Source: Pseudomonadota bacterium
Lineage (GTDB): Bacteria; Pseudomonadota; Gammaproteobacteria; Burkholderiales; Burkholderiaceae_C
NCBI GenBank assembly: GCA_023435325.1
Contig: JAEYRT010000074.1
Location: 1 to 32,685, forward strand
Direction of reading: 5' to 3'
DNA length: 32,685 nucleotides
Under the pieces are notes generated by a model that did no database searches, was not told the DNA's origin, and worked only from the letters and a program-made list of their open reading frames with translations. Made by a program: the position numbers and the translations under genes. This document shows positions 6,275 through 14,202 of the stretch, piece after piece. Each line of letters starts with the position of its first letter. Position 1 is the stretch's first letter.

Positions 6275-7540
6275 ATGAAAAATATGCTTGCCGCTTTGGA
6301 GACCCGGCTCGCTACGTTGCCGGTCCGTGTCACTGTTGAAGCTCTCGGTGGTCAACGACTGGGCCCTGAGAAGGGGGATGTGCACGTCAAATTGCGCTCG
6401 CCTGCTGCCCTGCTGGCGCTGGAGCAGGGGCAGATCGGCTCGCTGGGGGCTGCCGTTGTGGAAGGGTGGGTTGACCTGGAAGGCAGCATGCGCGACATCA
6501 TGGCTGCCGCCAGTGCCTTGTTGCAGGCAGATCCGGTACGCGGCAATGCCAGCTGGTGGTCTCAAACCATGGCCCGCGCCCGCTCCATGGCATTGCACAC
6601 CTTGGAACGTGATGCGCAGCAGGTGCAGTTCCATTACGACCTGTCCGACGATTTCTATGCCTTGTGGCTGGATCCCTTGAGGGTCTATTCCTGCGCCTAT
6701 TTTCGCTCTCCAGCAACGAGTCTGGCTCAGGCGCAGGAAGCCAAGCTGGACCATATCTGCCGCAAGCTGAACCTCCAGCCTGGAGAGCGTTTTCTGGACA
6801 TCGGTTGTGGCTGGGGAGGGCTGATTTTCTGGGCGGCCAAACACTATGGCGTCCATGCCAAGGGCGTCACGCTTTCGCGCAACCAGTACAACCACATCCA
6901 CGCCAAGATTCAGGCGCAGGGCCTGCAATCGCAGGTGCATGTGGAGCTGTGCGATTACCGCCAGCTCAATGATTTGCCGTATGACAAGCTGGCCTCTGTC
7001 GGGATGTTCGAGCATGTCGGTCAGGCCAACTTGCCCGCCTACTTCCAAACCGTGTTCCAGCTTTTGCGCCCCGGGGGAATGGCGCTGATTCACGGCATTA
7101 CGGCCGGAGGAACGCGCAACCGCCAGCTGGGCGCCGGTATGGGCGAATTCATCGGCCGCTACATCTTTCCCGGCGGGGAGTTGATGCATGTGAGTGCTGT
7201 CTTGTGCGATATGGCAGAAGCAGGTCTGGAAATGGTGGATACCGAGAACTTGCGACCCCATTACGCACGCACTTTGTGGGAATGGTCGGACGCGTTGGAA
7301 GCGCAACTGCCACAGGCACAAAGCATCCTGAGCGCGCAAACTGACGGAGAACGCGCAGAACGCGCCTTGCGTGCCTATCGTCTGTATCTGGCAGGTTCTG
7401 CCATGGGGTTTGAGCGCGGATGGATGGGGCTGCACCAGATGCTGGCGATCCGTCCCAACGGCAAGGTGGAAGGAGGCGCATGGCGTGGCACACAATCAGA
7501 CTATCCCTTTCAACGTGACTATATGTATTCCAAAGGATAA
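6275..7540 (+). CDS. Cyclopropane-fatty-acyl-phospholipid synthase family methyltransferase
   Basis: A 421-residue SAM-dependent enzyme of the Cfa family, which adds a methylene group across cis double bonds of membrane phospholipid acyl chains or modifies related lipids. Visible motifs: HYDLSDDFYALWLDP (120-134) and YSCAYF (138-143), the signature ahead of the Rossmann domain, with the Cys that matches the E. coli Cfa active-site region; FLDIGCGWGG (173-182), the SAM-binding glycine motif; GVTLSRNQ (197-204); and MFEHVG (244-249), whose Glu belongs to the bicarbonate site in characterised enzymes. It is somewhat longer than E. coli Cfa because of a ~110-residue N-terminal lipid-binding-like domain. 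The first ATG (6275) is used; ATG 6284 is possible. The DUF1840 gene follows after 3 bp. Confidence 0.9.
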   Translation: MKNMLAALETRLATLPVRVTVEALGGQRLGPEKGDVHVKLRSPAALLALEQGQIGSLGAAVVEGWVDLEGSMRDIMAAASALLQADPVRGNASWWSQTMARARSMALHTLERDAQQVQFHYDLSDDFYALWLDPLRVYSCAYFRSPATSLAQAQEAKLDHICRKLNLQPGERFLDIGCGWGGLIFWAAKHYGVHAKGVTLSRNQYNHIHAKIQAQGLQSQVHVELCDYRQLNDLPYDKLASVGMFEHVGQANLPAYFQTVFQLLRPGGMALIHGITAGGTRNRQLGAGMGEFIGRYIFPGGELMHVSAVLCDMAEAGLEMVDTENLRPHYARTLWEWSDALEAQLPQAQSILSAQTDGERAERALRAYRLYLAGSAMGFERGWMGLHQMLAIRPNGKVEGGAWRGTQSDYPFQRDYMYSKG

Positions 7541-7543
7541 GCA

Positions 7544-7903
7544 ATGGCCTATACCTTCCACTCTCGAGCGACAGCGGATCTCATCATGCTTAAAGGGACC
7601 GCGGAGCAAATCCTCAAAATCTTGGACAAGCCTCGGGGCGAACCCGGCATCATCACGGTAGAGCAGATCCCGCAGGCCATTGCCGATCTGGAGCAAGCAG
7701 TGGCAGAGGACGAACAGCGCCGCCGGGCCATCGAGGAAGAAATACGCTCCGGAACCGAGCAGGACTCGGCAGCAGCGGCTGCGGCATCGGCAGAGCTGGG
7801 TGCCGTCAGTCTGCGCCAGCGTGTCGTGCCTCTGGTGGACATGCTGCGTCGCAGTGCCCAAGAAGGCAAAGCCGTCACCTGGACGGTGCAACTGCGCGCT
7901 TGA
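7544..7903 (+). CDS. DUF1840 domain protein
   Basis: A 119-residue cytoplasmic protein matching DUF1840, a small family frequent in Betaproteobacteria with no known function. Recognisable segments are MAYTFHSRATADLIMLKGTAEQILKILDK (1-29) and PGIITVEQIPQAIADLEQAV (34-53). A charged middle (EDEQRRRAIEEEIRSG) and an Ala-rich linker follow, and the C-terminal helix is LRQRVVPLVDMLRRSAQEGKAVTW. It begins 3 bp after the methyltransferase stop and ends just before a strong terminator, so the two genes form an operon; a link to lipid modification is only suggested by that arrangement. Confidence 0.85.
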   Translation: MAYTFHSRATADLIMLKGTAEQILKILDKPRGEPGIITVEQIPQAIADLEQAVAEDEQRRRAIEEEIRSGTEQDSAAAAAASAELGAVSLRQRVVPLVDMLRRSAQEGKAVTWTVQLRA

Positions 7904-7919
7904 AAATGCCGCAGCAATA

Positions 7920-7950
7920 AAAAAACCGCTCTGGCAAAGAGCGGTTTTTT
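7920..7950. terminator. Bidirectional Rho-independent terminator
   Basis: AAAAAACCGCTCT (7920-7932) and AGAGCGGTTTTTT (7938-7950) form a perfect 13-bp stem with a 5-nt loop. With A/T runs at both ends it serves the DUF1840 transcript (plus) and the TctC gene (minus), which converge here. Confidence 0.93.
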
Positions 7951-7990
7951 GTTTCTGCCAGCACCGGGTGCGGTACTGCAGCAAGGCGGT

Positions 7991-8980
7991 TTAGTCAGCG
8001 AATTGACCGTTGGCCTTGATCACCTTGCCCCAGGTCTCGATTTCCTGGGCCACGAACTTCTTGTGCTCTTCGGGTTCGACGCGCTGGTCCGCCACCACAA
8101 TGGCGCCCAGGCCTTCCTGCTTCTTGATGAAGTCAGGATCTTTGACGGCTGCCTTCAGCGCATCATTGAGCGTCTTCAATACGGATGCCGGTGTGCCCTT
8201 GGGAGCATACAGGCCATGCCACACGGTGACGTTAAAGCCTTTCAGGCCTGCGGAGTCCAGTGTCTCCAAATCTTTGAGTGCCGGAACCTTCAGCTTTTCC
8301 AATGTGGTCACGCCATAGGCTTTGACCTTCTTGGCTTCGATTTGCGAAGTGGTATTGGTGGTCTGGTCGCACATCAGGTCGATCGTGCCGCCCATCAGGT
8401 CGGTGATGGCAGGTGCTGCACCTTTGTAGGGTACAGGTGTCATCGGCACATTGAGTGCGCTTTGGAACATCAGGCCGCACAGGTGGCCGGCAGAACCCAG
8501 CCCTGAGTGACCCAGGTTGATTTTTTCCTTTTCCTTGTTGATCAGATCGCGCAGTTCTGCAAAGTTGTTGGCTGGCAGGTTGGGACGACCGATCACAGTC
8601 ATGGGGACGTCATTGACGATACCCAGGAATTCGAAGTCCTTCAGAACATCGAAAGACAGCTTGCGATACAGGCTGGGCATGGTGGACATGCCGATGTGGT
8701 TGACCAACAGGGTGTAGCCATCGGGATTGGCATTGGCTACTTTGGCGGTGCCAATGGAGCTGCCTGCACCGCCCAGATTTTCGATCACCAAAGTGGCATT
8801 CAAAGGCTTGCGCATGGCTTCTGCCAGGTCGCGAGCAACGCGATCTGTGGGGCCGCCCGCAGCAAACGGCACGACGATGGTGATGCTCTTGCCTGCAGCT
8901 GGAAAGCTTTGCGCATTGGCGCTCAGAGAAACGGCAGCTGTCGCAAGAGCGATGGCAGTAATGCGAAAAGATGTCTTCAT
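7991..8980 (-). CDS. Bug/TctC-family tripartite tricarboxylate transporter receptor
   Basis: A 329-residue periplasmic binding protein of the Bug (TctC) family, which binds carboxylated solutes. The ATG at 8980 is preceded by AGAGGA at a proper distance and gives a Sec signal peptide (MKTSFRITAIALATAAVSLSANA, cut before QS). Family motifs follow: SITIVVPFAAGGPTDRVARDLAEAM, VIENLGGAGSSIGTAKVANANPDGYTLLVNHIG, FEFLGIVNDVPMTVIGRPNLPANNFAELRDLI, GHSGLGSAGHLCGLMF and a VPYKGAAPAITDLMGGTIDLMCDQ segment. No TctA/TctB membrane genes are in the window, as is usual for the many orphan Bug proteins of Betaproteobacteria. It may share substrate or regulation with the ligase/transporter cluster to the right, but an AT-rich gap of 342 bp separates them. 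Confidence 0.93.
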   Translation of the reverse strand: MKTSFRITAIALATAAVSLSANAQSFPAAGKSITIVVPFAAGGPTDRVARDLAEAMRKPLNATLVIENLGGAGSSIGTAKVANANPDGYTLLVNHIGMSTMPSLYRKLSFDVLKDFEFLGIVNDVPMTVIGRPNLPANNFAELRDLINKEKEKINLGHSGLGSAGHLCGLMFQSALNVPMTPVPYKGAAPAITDLMGGTIDLMCDQTTNTTSQIEAKKVKAYGVTTLEKLKVPALKDLETLDSAGLKGFNVTVWHGLYAPKGTPASVLKTLNDALKAAVKDPDFIKKQEGLGAIVVADQRVEPEEHKKFVAQEIETWGKVIKANGQFAD

Positions 8981-9322
8981 AGTTTTATCCTCTGAATGCT
9001 GGAAGGAGCTGGATGCTAGAACTGCCTGTGGGAATGTGCCCCGCACAATCCCTAGGTCCGATGGCAAAAAATTCTAAGAACAGAACGGGCTTGCGATGGC
9101 TCAAAAAAATGCCTGCTTTTGCGAAGCAACGAAGTCTTCTTAATCGCGTTAATTTTTTCGCAAAAGATGTTAAATGTTGCTTTTTTATCGTTAATTGTTT
9201 TTCTGGCTTGGTCTTTGTCGTTGTTTTCGCCTGGAGCGACAAAGGGTAAACGTTTGACCTTAAAACGCACAGCGCAACTCGTCTTTTTGCATCATGAGGA
9301 AGTATTTTTACGATGCAAAATT
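8981..9322. other. AT-rich intergenic region with two inverted repeats
   Basis: This region separates the TctC gene from the PaaK-like gene, both on the minus strand. From about 9060 to 9322 it is much richer in A and T than its neighbours. Two inverted repeats are visible: CTTTTGCGAA (9116-9125) with TTCGCAAAAG (9157-9166), and TTTTGCATC (9285-9293) with GATGCAAAA (9312-9320). The second begins 3 bp beyond the stop of the PaaK-like gene and may be its weak terminator; the first may be an operator for the TctC gene. No credible gene lies inside. Confidence 0.5.
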
Positions 9323-10570
9323 TCACGCATAGCTACGTGCATCTTCAATGACTTTGCCGTCGTTGGGCAGACTGCCAACCGCCACTAGCTGCACTTCTGC
9401 CCGCAGTTTGGTGACTTCACGCACCGCATCCGCGATCTGTTGGCTGAATCCTGCGGCGGTTTCAATGCTTTCGACCAGCAGCGTCATTTGGTCATTGGCC
9501 ATTTCGCCGGTAACGAGCAAACGGACTCTGCCCACTTGTGGAAAGCGTCTGGCGATATCGGCCACTTGTCCTGGGTGTACAAACATGCCTCGTACCTTGG
9601 TGGTCTGATCGGCGCGCCCCATCCAGCCTTTGATGCGCGTATTGGTACGTCCTGTGGGGCAGGTGCCGGGCAAGATGGCAGAAAGGTCGCCTGTCCCAAA
9701 ACGGATGAGGGGGTAATCGGTATTGAGTGTCGTGACGACCAGCTCACCCACTTCGCCTTCTGCCACAGGGTCTCCGGTTCCGGGTCGCACGATTTCGACG
9801 ATGACGGATTCATCCAGCACCAAGCCTTCGCGCGCAGAAGTTTCATAGGCAATCAAGCCCAGATCTGCGGTGGCATAGCACTGGTATCCCGCCACCCCGC
9901 GTTCCTGCAACCAGTCGCGCAGAGAAGGAGGAAAGGCCTCGCCGCTGACCAAGGCCTTGCGCAAGCTGGGCAGCGCAATGTGAAGGGCGTCGGCTTTTTC
10001 CAGAATCAGTTTGAGAAAGCTGGGCGTGCCGATATAGCCCGCAGGCTGCAGGTCTGCCATGGCTTGCACCTGCTGTTCGGTCTGCCCGGTGCCGCCCGCA
10101 AATACGGTGCAACCCAGTGCATGGGCACCTGTTTCCATCATGGAGCCAGCCGGCACGAAGTGGTAGCTGAAGCAGTTGTGAATCAGCTCTCCAGGACGAA
10201 AGCCTGCAGCATAAACAGCGCGTGCCATGCGCCAGTAGTCAGGCCGGGTGCCTTCAGGCTCATAAATGGGGCCGGGGCTGGCAAATACGCGGGGCATCCG
10301 GGCACCGAAGGCCTGTGTGTTGAAACCGCCAAATGGATGGTTGGAGCGTTGCGCCTGCTGGCGTGCCAGCAATTCGTATTTGCGCGTAACAGGCAGTGTG
10401 GCAAGCGCTGAACGGCTGTGAATCGCGGCACTGTCCACGCCCTTCAAAATTTCTGCAAAGGCCGGGGACGCTTGCTGGGCATGGGCCACTTGTGCCGGGA
10501 GTGCTGCCATAAGTGCAGCTTCGCGTTCATCAGGGGTGCGCAATTCCAGTTTGTCGTAATGCTCGAGCAT
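9323..10570 (-). CDS. PaaK-like (phenylacetate-CoA ligase family) AMP-binding protein with altered P-loop
   Basis: A 415-residue member of the adenylate-forming enzyme superfamily, closest to phenylacetate-CoA ligase PaaK in size and motifs. Late core motifs are present: GEVGELVVTTLNTDYPLIRFGTGDLSAIL (the A7/A8 region), RADQTTKVRGMFVHPGQV (PaaK has VKVRGxxxxP), and a C-terminal LPNDGKVIED carrying the expected catalytic Lys. The Ser/Thr/Gly-rich ATP loop, SSGTTGxPT in PaaK, is replaced by ASPGPIYEPEGT (around residue 97), so ATP handling may differ. The ATG at 10570 has AGGA upstream. It is the last gene of the transporter cluster, 86 bp after the ATPase gene. Probable role: CoA activation of the imported acid; substrate unknown. 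Confidence 0.8.
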   Translation of the reverse strand: MLEHYDKLELRTPDEREAALMAALPAQVAHAQQASPAFAEILKGVDSAAIHSRSALATLPVTRKYELLARQQAQRSNHPFGGFNTQAFGARMPRVFASPGPIYEPEGTRPDYWRMARAVYAAGFRPGELIHNCFSYHFVPAGSMMETGAHALGCTVFAGGTGQTEQQVQAMADLQPAGYIGTPSFLKLILEKADALHIALPSLRKALVSGEAFPPSLRDWLQERGVAGYQCYATADLGLIAYETSAREGLVLDESVIVEIVRPGTGDPVAEGEVGELVVTTLNTDYPLIRFGTGDLSAILPGTCPTGRTNTRIKGWMGRADQTTKVRGMFVHPGQVADIARRFPQVGRVRLLVTGEMANDQMTLLVESIETAAGFSQQIADAVREVTKLRAEVQLVAVGSLPNDGKVIEDARSYA

Positions 10571-10656
10571 GGTGCCTGTTCCTAGAGATCAGCAGCGAGA
10601 AGAAATTCGGTCGCACGAGAGTGCGTTGTGAAGAGGGACAGAGGTGAGGTTCCGGA

Positions 10657-11466
10657 TCAGGCCAACCAGCGTTTGCGGCGTTTGTAGCTCTTGACGTCGC
10701 GGAAGCTCTTGCGTTCGTTGCCACCCACGCCCAAATAGAATTCCTTGACATCCTCGTTGCTGGCCAGTTCGGCAGCAGGGCCATCCATCACAATGCGCCC
10801 GCTTTCCATGATGTAGCCGTAGTCGGAGTACTTCAGCGCCATGTTGGTGTTCTGCTCGGCCAGCAAGAAAGTGGTGCCTTCTTTGGCGTTCAAATCCTTG
10901 ACGATGTTGAACACCTCTTCCACGATCTGCGGTGCCAGTCCCATGGACGGCTCATCGAGCAACACGATGCTGGGGTTGCTCATGATGGCGCGGCCAATGG
11001 CGCACATCTGCTGCTCGCCCCCAGAGGTGTAGGCGGCCTGTGAGGCACGGCGGGTTTTAAGGCGCGGAAAGTAGTTGTAGACCTTTTCCAGGTTCGCTGC
11101 GATTTCGCCCTTGTCGGTTCGGGTGTAGCTGCCGGTGAGCAGGTTTTCTTCAATCGTCAGGTGCGCAAAGCAGTGCCGACCTTCCATGACTTGCACCACG
11201 CCGCGCTTGACCAGCTCCGCGGGGGACAGGTTCTGTATCTGCTCACCGCGCAATTCGATGCTGCCTTTGGTGACCTCACCGCGTTCGCCCTTGAGCAAGT
11301 TGGAAATGGCGCGCAGTGTGGTTGTCTTGCCTGCGCCATTGCCACCAAGCAAGGCCACGATGCCTTTTTCCGGCAATTGCAAGGAAACACCTTTGAGCAC
11401 CAGGATCACGTGGTTGTAGATTACTTCGATGCCGTTGACGCTCAGGACAATGTTCTTGGATTCCAT
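10657..11466 (-). CDS. LivF-type ABC transporter ATP-binding protein
   Basis: A 269-residue ATPase of the branched-chain-amino-acid/aromatic uptake (HAAT) class. Walker A is GGNGAGKTTT (about 41-50), the signature is a variant, TSGGEQQMCAIGRA, and Walker B is SIVLLDEPSMGLAP. The Q-loop context (VVQVMEGRHCFAHLTIEENL) is typical of LivF. The C-terminal tail (ERKSFRDVKSYKRRKRWLA) is longer and more basic than in LivF for leucine uptake; I associate such tails with copies in acid/CoA-ligase clusters. It works with the LivG-type ATPase and the two permeases encoded upstream in the operon. It is separated from the binding-protein gene by a region with a perfect hairpin. Confidence 0.92.
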   Translation of the reverse strand: MESKNIVLSVNGIEVIYNHVILVLKGVSLQLPEKGIVALLGGNGAGKTTTLRAISNLLKGERGEVTKGSIELRGEQIQNLSPAELVKRGVVQVMEGRHCFAHLTIEENLLTGSYTRTDKGEIAANLEKVYNYFPRLKTRRASQAAYTSGGEQQMCAIGRAIMSNPSIVLLDEPSMGLAPQIVEEVFNIVKDLNAKEGTTFLLAEQNTNMALKYSDYGYIMESGRIVMDGPAAELASNEDVKEFYLGVGGNERKSFRDVKSYKRRKRWLA

Positions 11467-11533
11467 TTTTCAAGCCTTTCAACCAATCGACAGCCCTGCG
11501 CGTGCAAACAGTGACGCATATGGCTGCCGGTGG

Positions 11534-11564
11534 GGCACTGCACATCCAGGGGCTGTGCAGTGCC
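11534..11564 (-). repeat. Perfect intercistronic hairpin between binding-protein and ATPase genes
   Basis: GGCACTGCACA (11534-11544) and TGTGCAGTGCC (11554-11564) form an 11-bp perfect stem with a 9-nt loop. There is no T tract after it in the direction of transcription, so it looks more like an mRNA-stabilising or partly attenuating hairpin than a full terminator. It would allow high expression of the binding protein over the downstream ATPase and ligase. Confidence 0.75.
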
Positions 11565-11610
11565 GGGGGCATCACCGCAGCGCTTGCCTTGCTGCAGTGA
11601 TTGATGCTGC

Positions 11611-12936
11611 TTATTTGCAGTCAGCGGCTGCGCGGCGGGTGATCTTCTTGTCCGCCAGGTACTTGTCACTGTGCTCCTTGATCAGAGGCTCGATGACCTG
11701 ATCGTCGGACTGGTACCACTCGTTGCCCATTTGCCAGGTCTTGCCATCCCAGGTGTGAATCCGTGCCCAGGTGGAGCCCATGTGGTCGTTGCAGCTGGTC
11801 TTCAGAGGGCGCATGATTTCTTCGAAGCCCAGTTCTTTCAGGCGTGCATCGGTGAGGTTCAGGTTCTCGTAGCCCCAGCGCACTTGTTCACCGGTCATGG
11901 GCTTGCCCTTGCCGAATTTTTCCTGGGCCGTGCGGATGGCCTCCACCGTCAGCATGGAGATGATCATGCCGCGGGTATAGAGCACGGAGCCGACTTCTTC
12001 ACGAGGGCCCGTACCGGCCTTTTTGTCATGCACGTGCTTGAGCACATCCTGCGCCACCTTTGTGTTGGCGCCAAAGCCATTCAGAGCCAGCGCCTGATAA
12101 CCCTTGGCACCTTCACCCACATCGCGCACGTCGGGTTCGGCGCCAGCCCACCAGACCCCGTACAGCTTGTCACGGGGGAAGCCCGTAGCCTGTGCTTCCT
12201 TCAATGCCGTGGAGTTCATGACACCCCAGCCCCACAGCAGGGCAAAGTCAGGGCGACTCTGGCGCAGTTGCAGCCAAGTGGCTTTTTGCTCTACGCCTGG
12301 AGCGGTGACAGGCAGCAACTGCAGGTCAAAGCCATGCATCTTGGCGCGTTGCTGCAGCACGGGAATGGGTTCTTTGCCAAATGGGCTGTCGTGGTAGATC
12401 AGGGCGACCTTCTTGCCCTTGAGCTTGTCCAGGCCGCCCAGCTTCTTGCCAATGTGCTGGATCAGAATGTCGGCACCGGTCCAGTAGCTGCCCATGAAGG
12501 GGAAGTTCCACTGGAAGGCATTGCCGTCCTTGGCGATTGACAGGCCATAGCCCAGCGTGATCAGGGGAATCTTGTCGACAGGCGCTTTTTCGGTCAGAGC
12601 AAATGTGATGCCTGTAGCCTGTGGATCGAAGGCCGCAACAAAAGGCTTGCTCTTGAGGCGTTCGTAGCACTCCACGCCGCGGTCCGTGGCGTAACCGGTT
12701 TCGCACTCTTCAAAGGTGATCTTCACACCATTGATACCGCCGTCACGCTCATTGATGAGCTTGAGGTAGTCCTGTTTGCCATTGGCCCATGGAATGCCGT
12801 TGGGTGCATAAGCCCCGGTGCGGTAGGACAGCAAAGGCACGAACTGTTCATTGGCCTGCGCCCATGCGCTGCCTGTCATCGCAGACAGGCCTCCAACGGC
12901 CAATGCTGCAGCTGTAGCTAGACGGGAAATTTTCAT
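11611..12936 (-). CDS. LivK-type ABC transporter substrate-binding protein
   Basis: A 441-residue periplasmic binding protein of the Peripla_BP_6 (LivK/HAAT) class, longer than true LivK (about 370). A strong RBS (CAGGAG) precedes the ATG at 12936. The signal peptide is MKISRLATAAALAVGGLSAMTGSAWA, cut before QA. The mature protein opens with EQFVPLLSYRTGAYAPNGIPWANGKQDYLKLINERDGGINGVKITFEECETGYATDRGVECYERLK, typical of class members linked to aromatic or organic acids. VALIYHDSPFGKEPIPVLQQRA marks the second lobe. It supplies the ligand specificity of the importer; the ligand cannot be read from sequence. Confidence 0.9.
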   Translation of the reverse strand: MKISRLATAAALAVGGLSAMTGSAWAQANEQFVPLLSYRTGAYAPNGIPWANGKQDYLKLINERDGGINGVKITFEECETGYATDRGVECYERLKSKPFVAAFDPQATGITFALTEKAPVDKIPLITLGYGLSIAKDGNAFQWNFPFMGSYWTGADILIQHIGKKLGGLDKLKGKKVALIYHDSPFGKEPIPVLQQRAKMHGFDLQLLPVTAPGVEQKATWLQLRQSRPDFALLWGWGVMNSTALKEAQATGFPRDKLYGVWWAGAEPDVRDVGEGAKGYQALALNGFGANTKVAQDVLKHVHDKKAGTGPREEVGSVLYTRGMIISMLTVEAIRTAQEKFGKGKPMTGEQVRWGYENLNLTDARLKELGFEEIMRPLKTSCNDHMGSTWARIHTWDGKTWQMGNEWYQSDDQVIEPLIKEHSDKYLADKKITRRAAADCK

Positions 12937-13011
12937 GGTTTGTCTCCTGGAATGGTCTAGTAGTTACACGCGAAAACCTGCGCCATCAGCGCACGGGGAA
13001 CACAGAGAGAA

Positions 13012-14088
13012 TCAATGGGGGAAAGGCCACACACGCATCTTTTGTTTGCCAATCGACCACAGCTTGGCCAGTCCGTGGGGCTCCATGATCAGGAACCAGA
13101 CGATGAGGCCGCCAAAGATGATGAACTCGGCGTGCGAAACGGCTGCAGTAGAGACTTCCATGCCGAAAATGCCGGCAACTGCGGGCAGCAGCAGATTCAG
13201 GAAAATGGGCAGCACGACGATGAAGGCTGCGCCGAAAAAGCTCCCCATGATGGACCCCAGGCCGCCAATGATCACCATGAACAGCAGCTTGAAAGAAATG
13301 TCCACAGAGAAGGCTGCGGGCTCCCAGGCTCCCAGGTGAACAAAGGCCCACAGTGCGCCTGCGACACCGATGATGAAAGAACTCACGGCAAATGCGCTGA
13401 GCTTGGCGTACATGGGGCGAATGCCGATCACAGACGCGGCGACGTCCATGTCACGAATGGCCATCCATTCACGCCCGATTGCACCGCGCACCAGGTTCTT
13501 GGCCAGCATGGCGATGACGACCAGGACAGCCAGGCAGAAGAGGTATTTGGCGGTGGCCGATTCGATGGGCATGCCAAACACCTGCAGATTGCTGACCGAT
13601 ACCGAACCCGAAGGGGAGTCGTTGGTCAGCCATTTGATGCGCAGGAACATCCAGTCACTGAAGAACTGTGCAGCCAGAGTGGCAACCGCCAGGTACAGTC
13701 CTTTGACGCGCAAGCTGGGCAAGCCGAACAAGATGCCGAATGCCGTGGCGCACAGACCACCCAGAATCAAAGCCGGAATGAGTGGCATGTCCGGGATGCG
13801 GACCATGAAATTGAATGCGCCATATGCCCCCACGGCCATGAAGGCACCGGAGCCCAGAGAGATCTGCCCGCAAAAACCCACCAGAATGTTTACGCCCAAG
13901 GCAGCCAACGACATGATCACCAGCGGAATCAGGATGGCGCGGTAAAAGTAATCGGTTGCGAACATGGGCACCAGCAGGAATGCGGCGGCCACAAGCAGCA
14001 AGATGGCGATCTTGTCCTGCCGGATGGTGAAGATTTGCTGATCGGCGCGGTAGCTGGTCTTGAACTGGCCGTTTTCACGATAGAACAT
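13012..14088 (-). CDS. LivM-type ABC transporter permease
   Basis: A 358-residue inner-membrane permease of the LivM class with about ten hydrophobic segments (IAILLLVAAAFLLVPMF, LIPLVIMSLAALGVNILVGFCGQISLGSGAF, LIPALILGGLCATAFGILFG, and others). The conserved NILVGFCGQISLGSGAFMAVGAY motif and the cytoplasmic EWMAIRDMDVAASVIGIRPMYAKLSAFAVSSF coupling segment (the EAA-like loop contacting the ATPase) are clear. The C-terminal part ends in GLAKLWSIGKQKMRVWPFPH. The RBS AAGGAGAC lies upstream of the ATG at 14088. It pairs with the LivH-type permease encoded just before it. Confidence 0.93.
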   Translation of the reverse strand: MFYRENGQFKTSYRADQQIFTIRQDKIAILLLVAAAFLLVPMFATDYFYRAILIPLVIMSLAALGVNILVGFCGQISLGSGAFMAVGAYGAFNFMVRIPDMPLIPALILGGLCATAFGILFGLPSLRVKGLYLAVATLAAQFFSDWMFLRIKWLTNDSPSGSVSVSNLQVFGMPIESATAKYLFCLAVLVVIAMLAKNLVRGAIGREWMAIRDMDVAASVIGIRPMYAKLSAFAVSSFIIGVAGALWAFVHLGAWEPAAFSVDISFKLLFMVIIGGLGSIMGSFFGAAFIVVLPIFLNLLLPAVAGIFGMEVSTAAVSHAEFIIFGGLIVWFLIMEPHGLAKLWSIGKQKMRVWPFPH

Positions 14089-14128
14089 TTTTTATGTCTC
14101 CTTGTTAGCCCAGGGCGATGATTTGCTG

Positions 14129-14178
14129 GCGAGGGAGGAGTGCGTGTCCTTCGCCACACAATCACTCCTTGCTCTCGC
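14129..14178 (-). repeat. Intercistronic imperfect hairpin between permease genes
   Basis: Arms GCGAG (14129-14133)/CTCGC (14174-14178), GGAGTG (14137-14142)/CACTCC (14163-14168) and GTGT (14144-14147)/ACAC (14156-14159) can stack into one interrupted stem. It lies in the 114-bp gap between the LivH- and LivM-type genes. There is no T run; a role in mRNA stability is a guess. Confidence 0.5.
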
Positions 14179-14202
14179 AAAGTGCCCTTGGGACAGAGCG
14201 CG

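Noticed and set aside
6128..7495. 455-codon minus-strand frame opposite the CFA-synthase-like gene
   Set aside because: The plus strand carries all methyltransferase motifs; the antisense translation has none.
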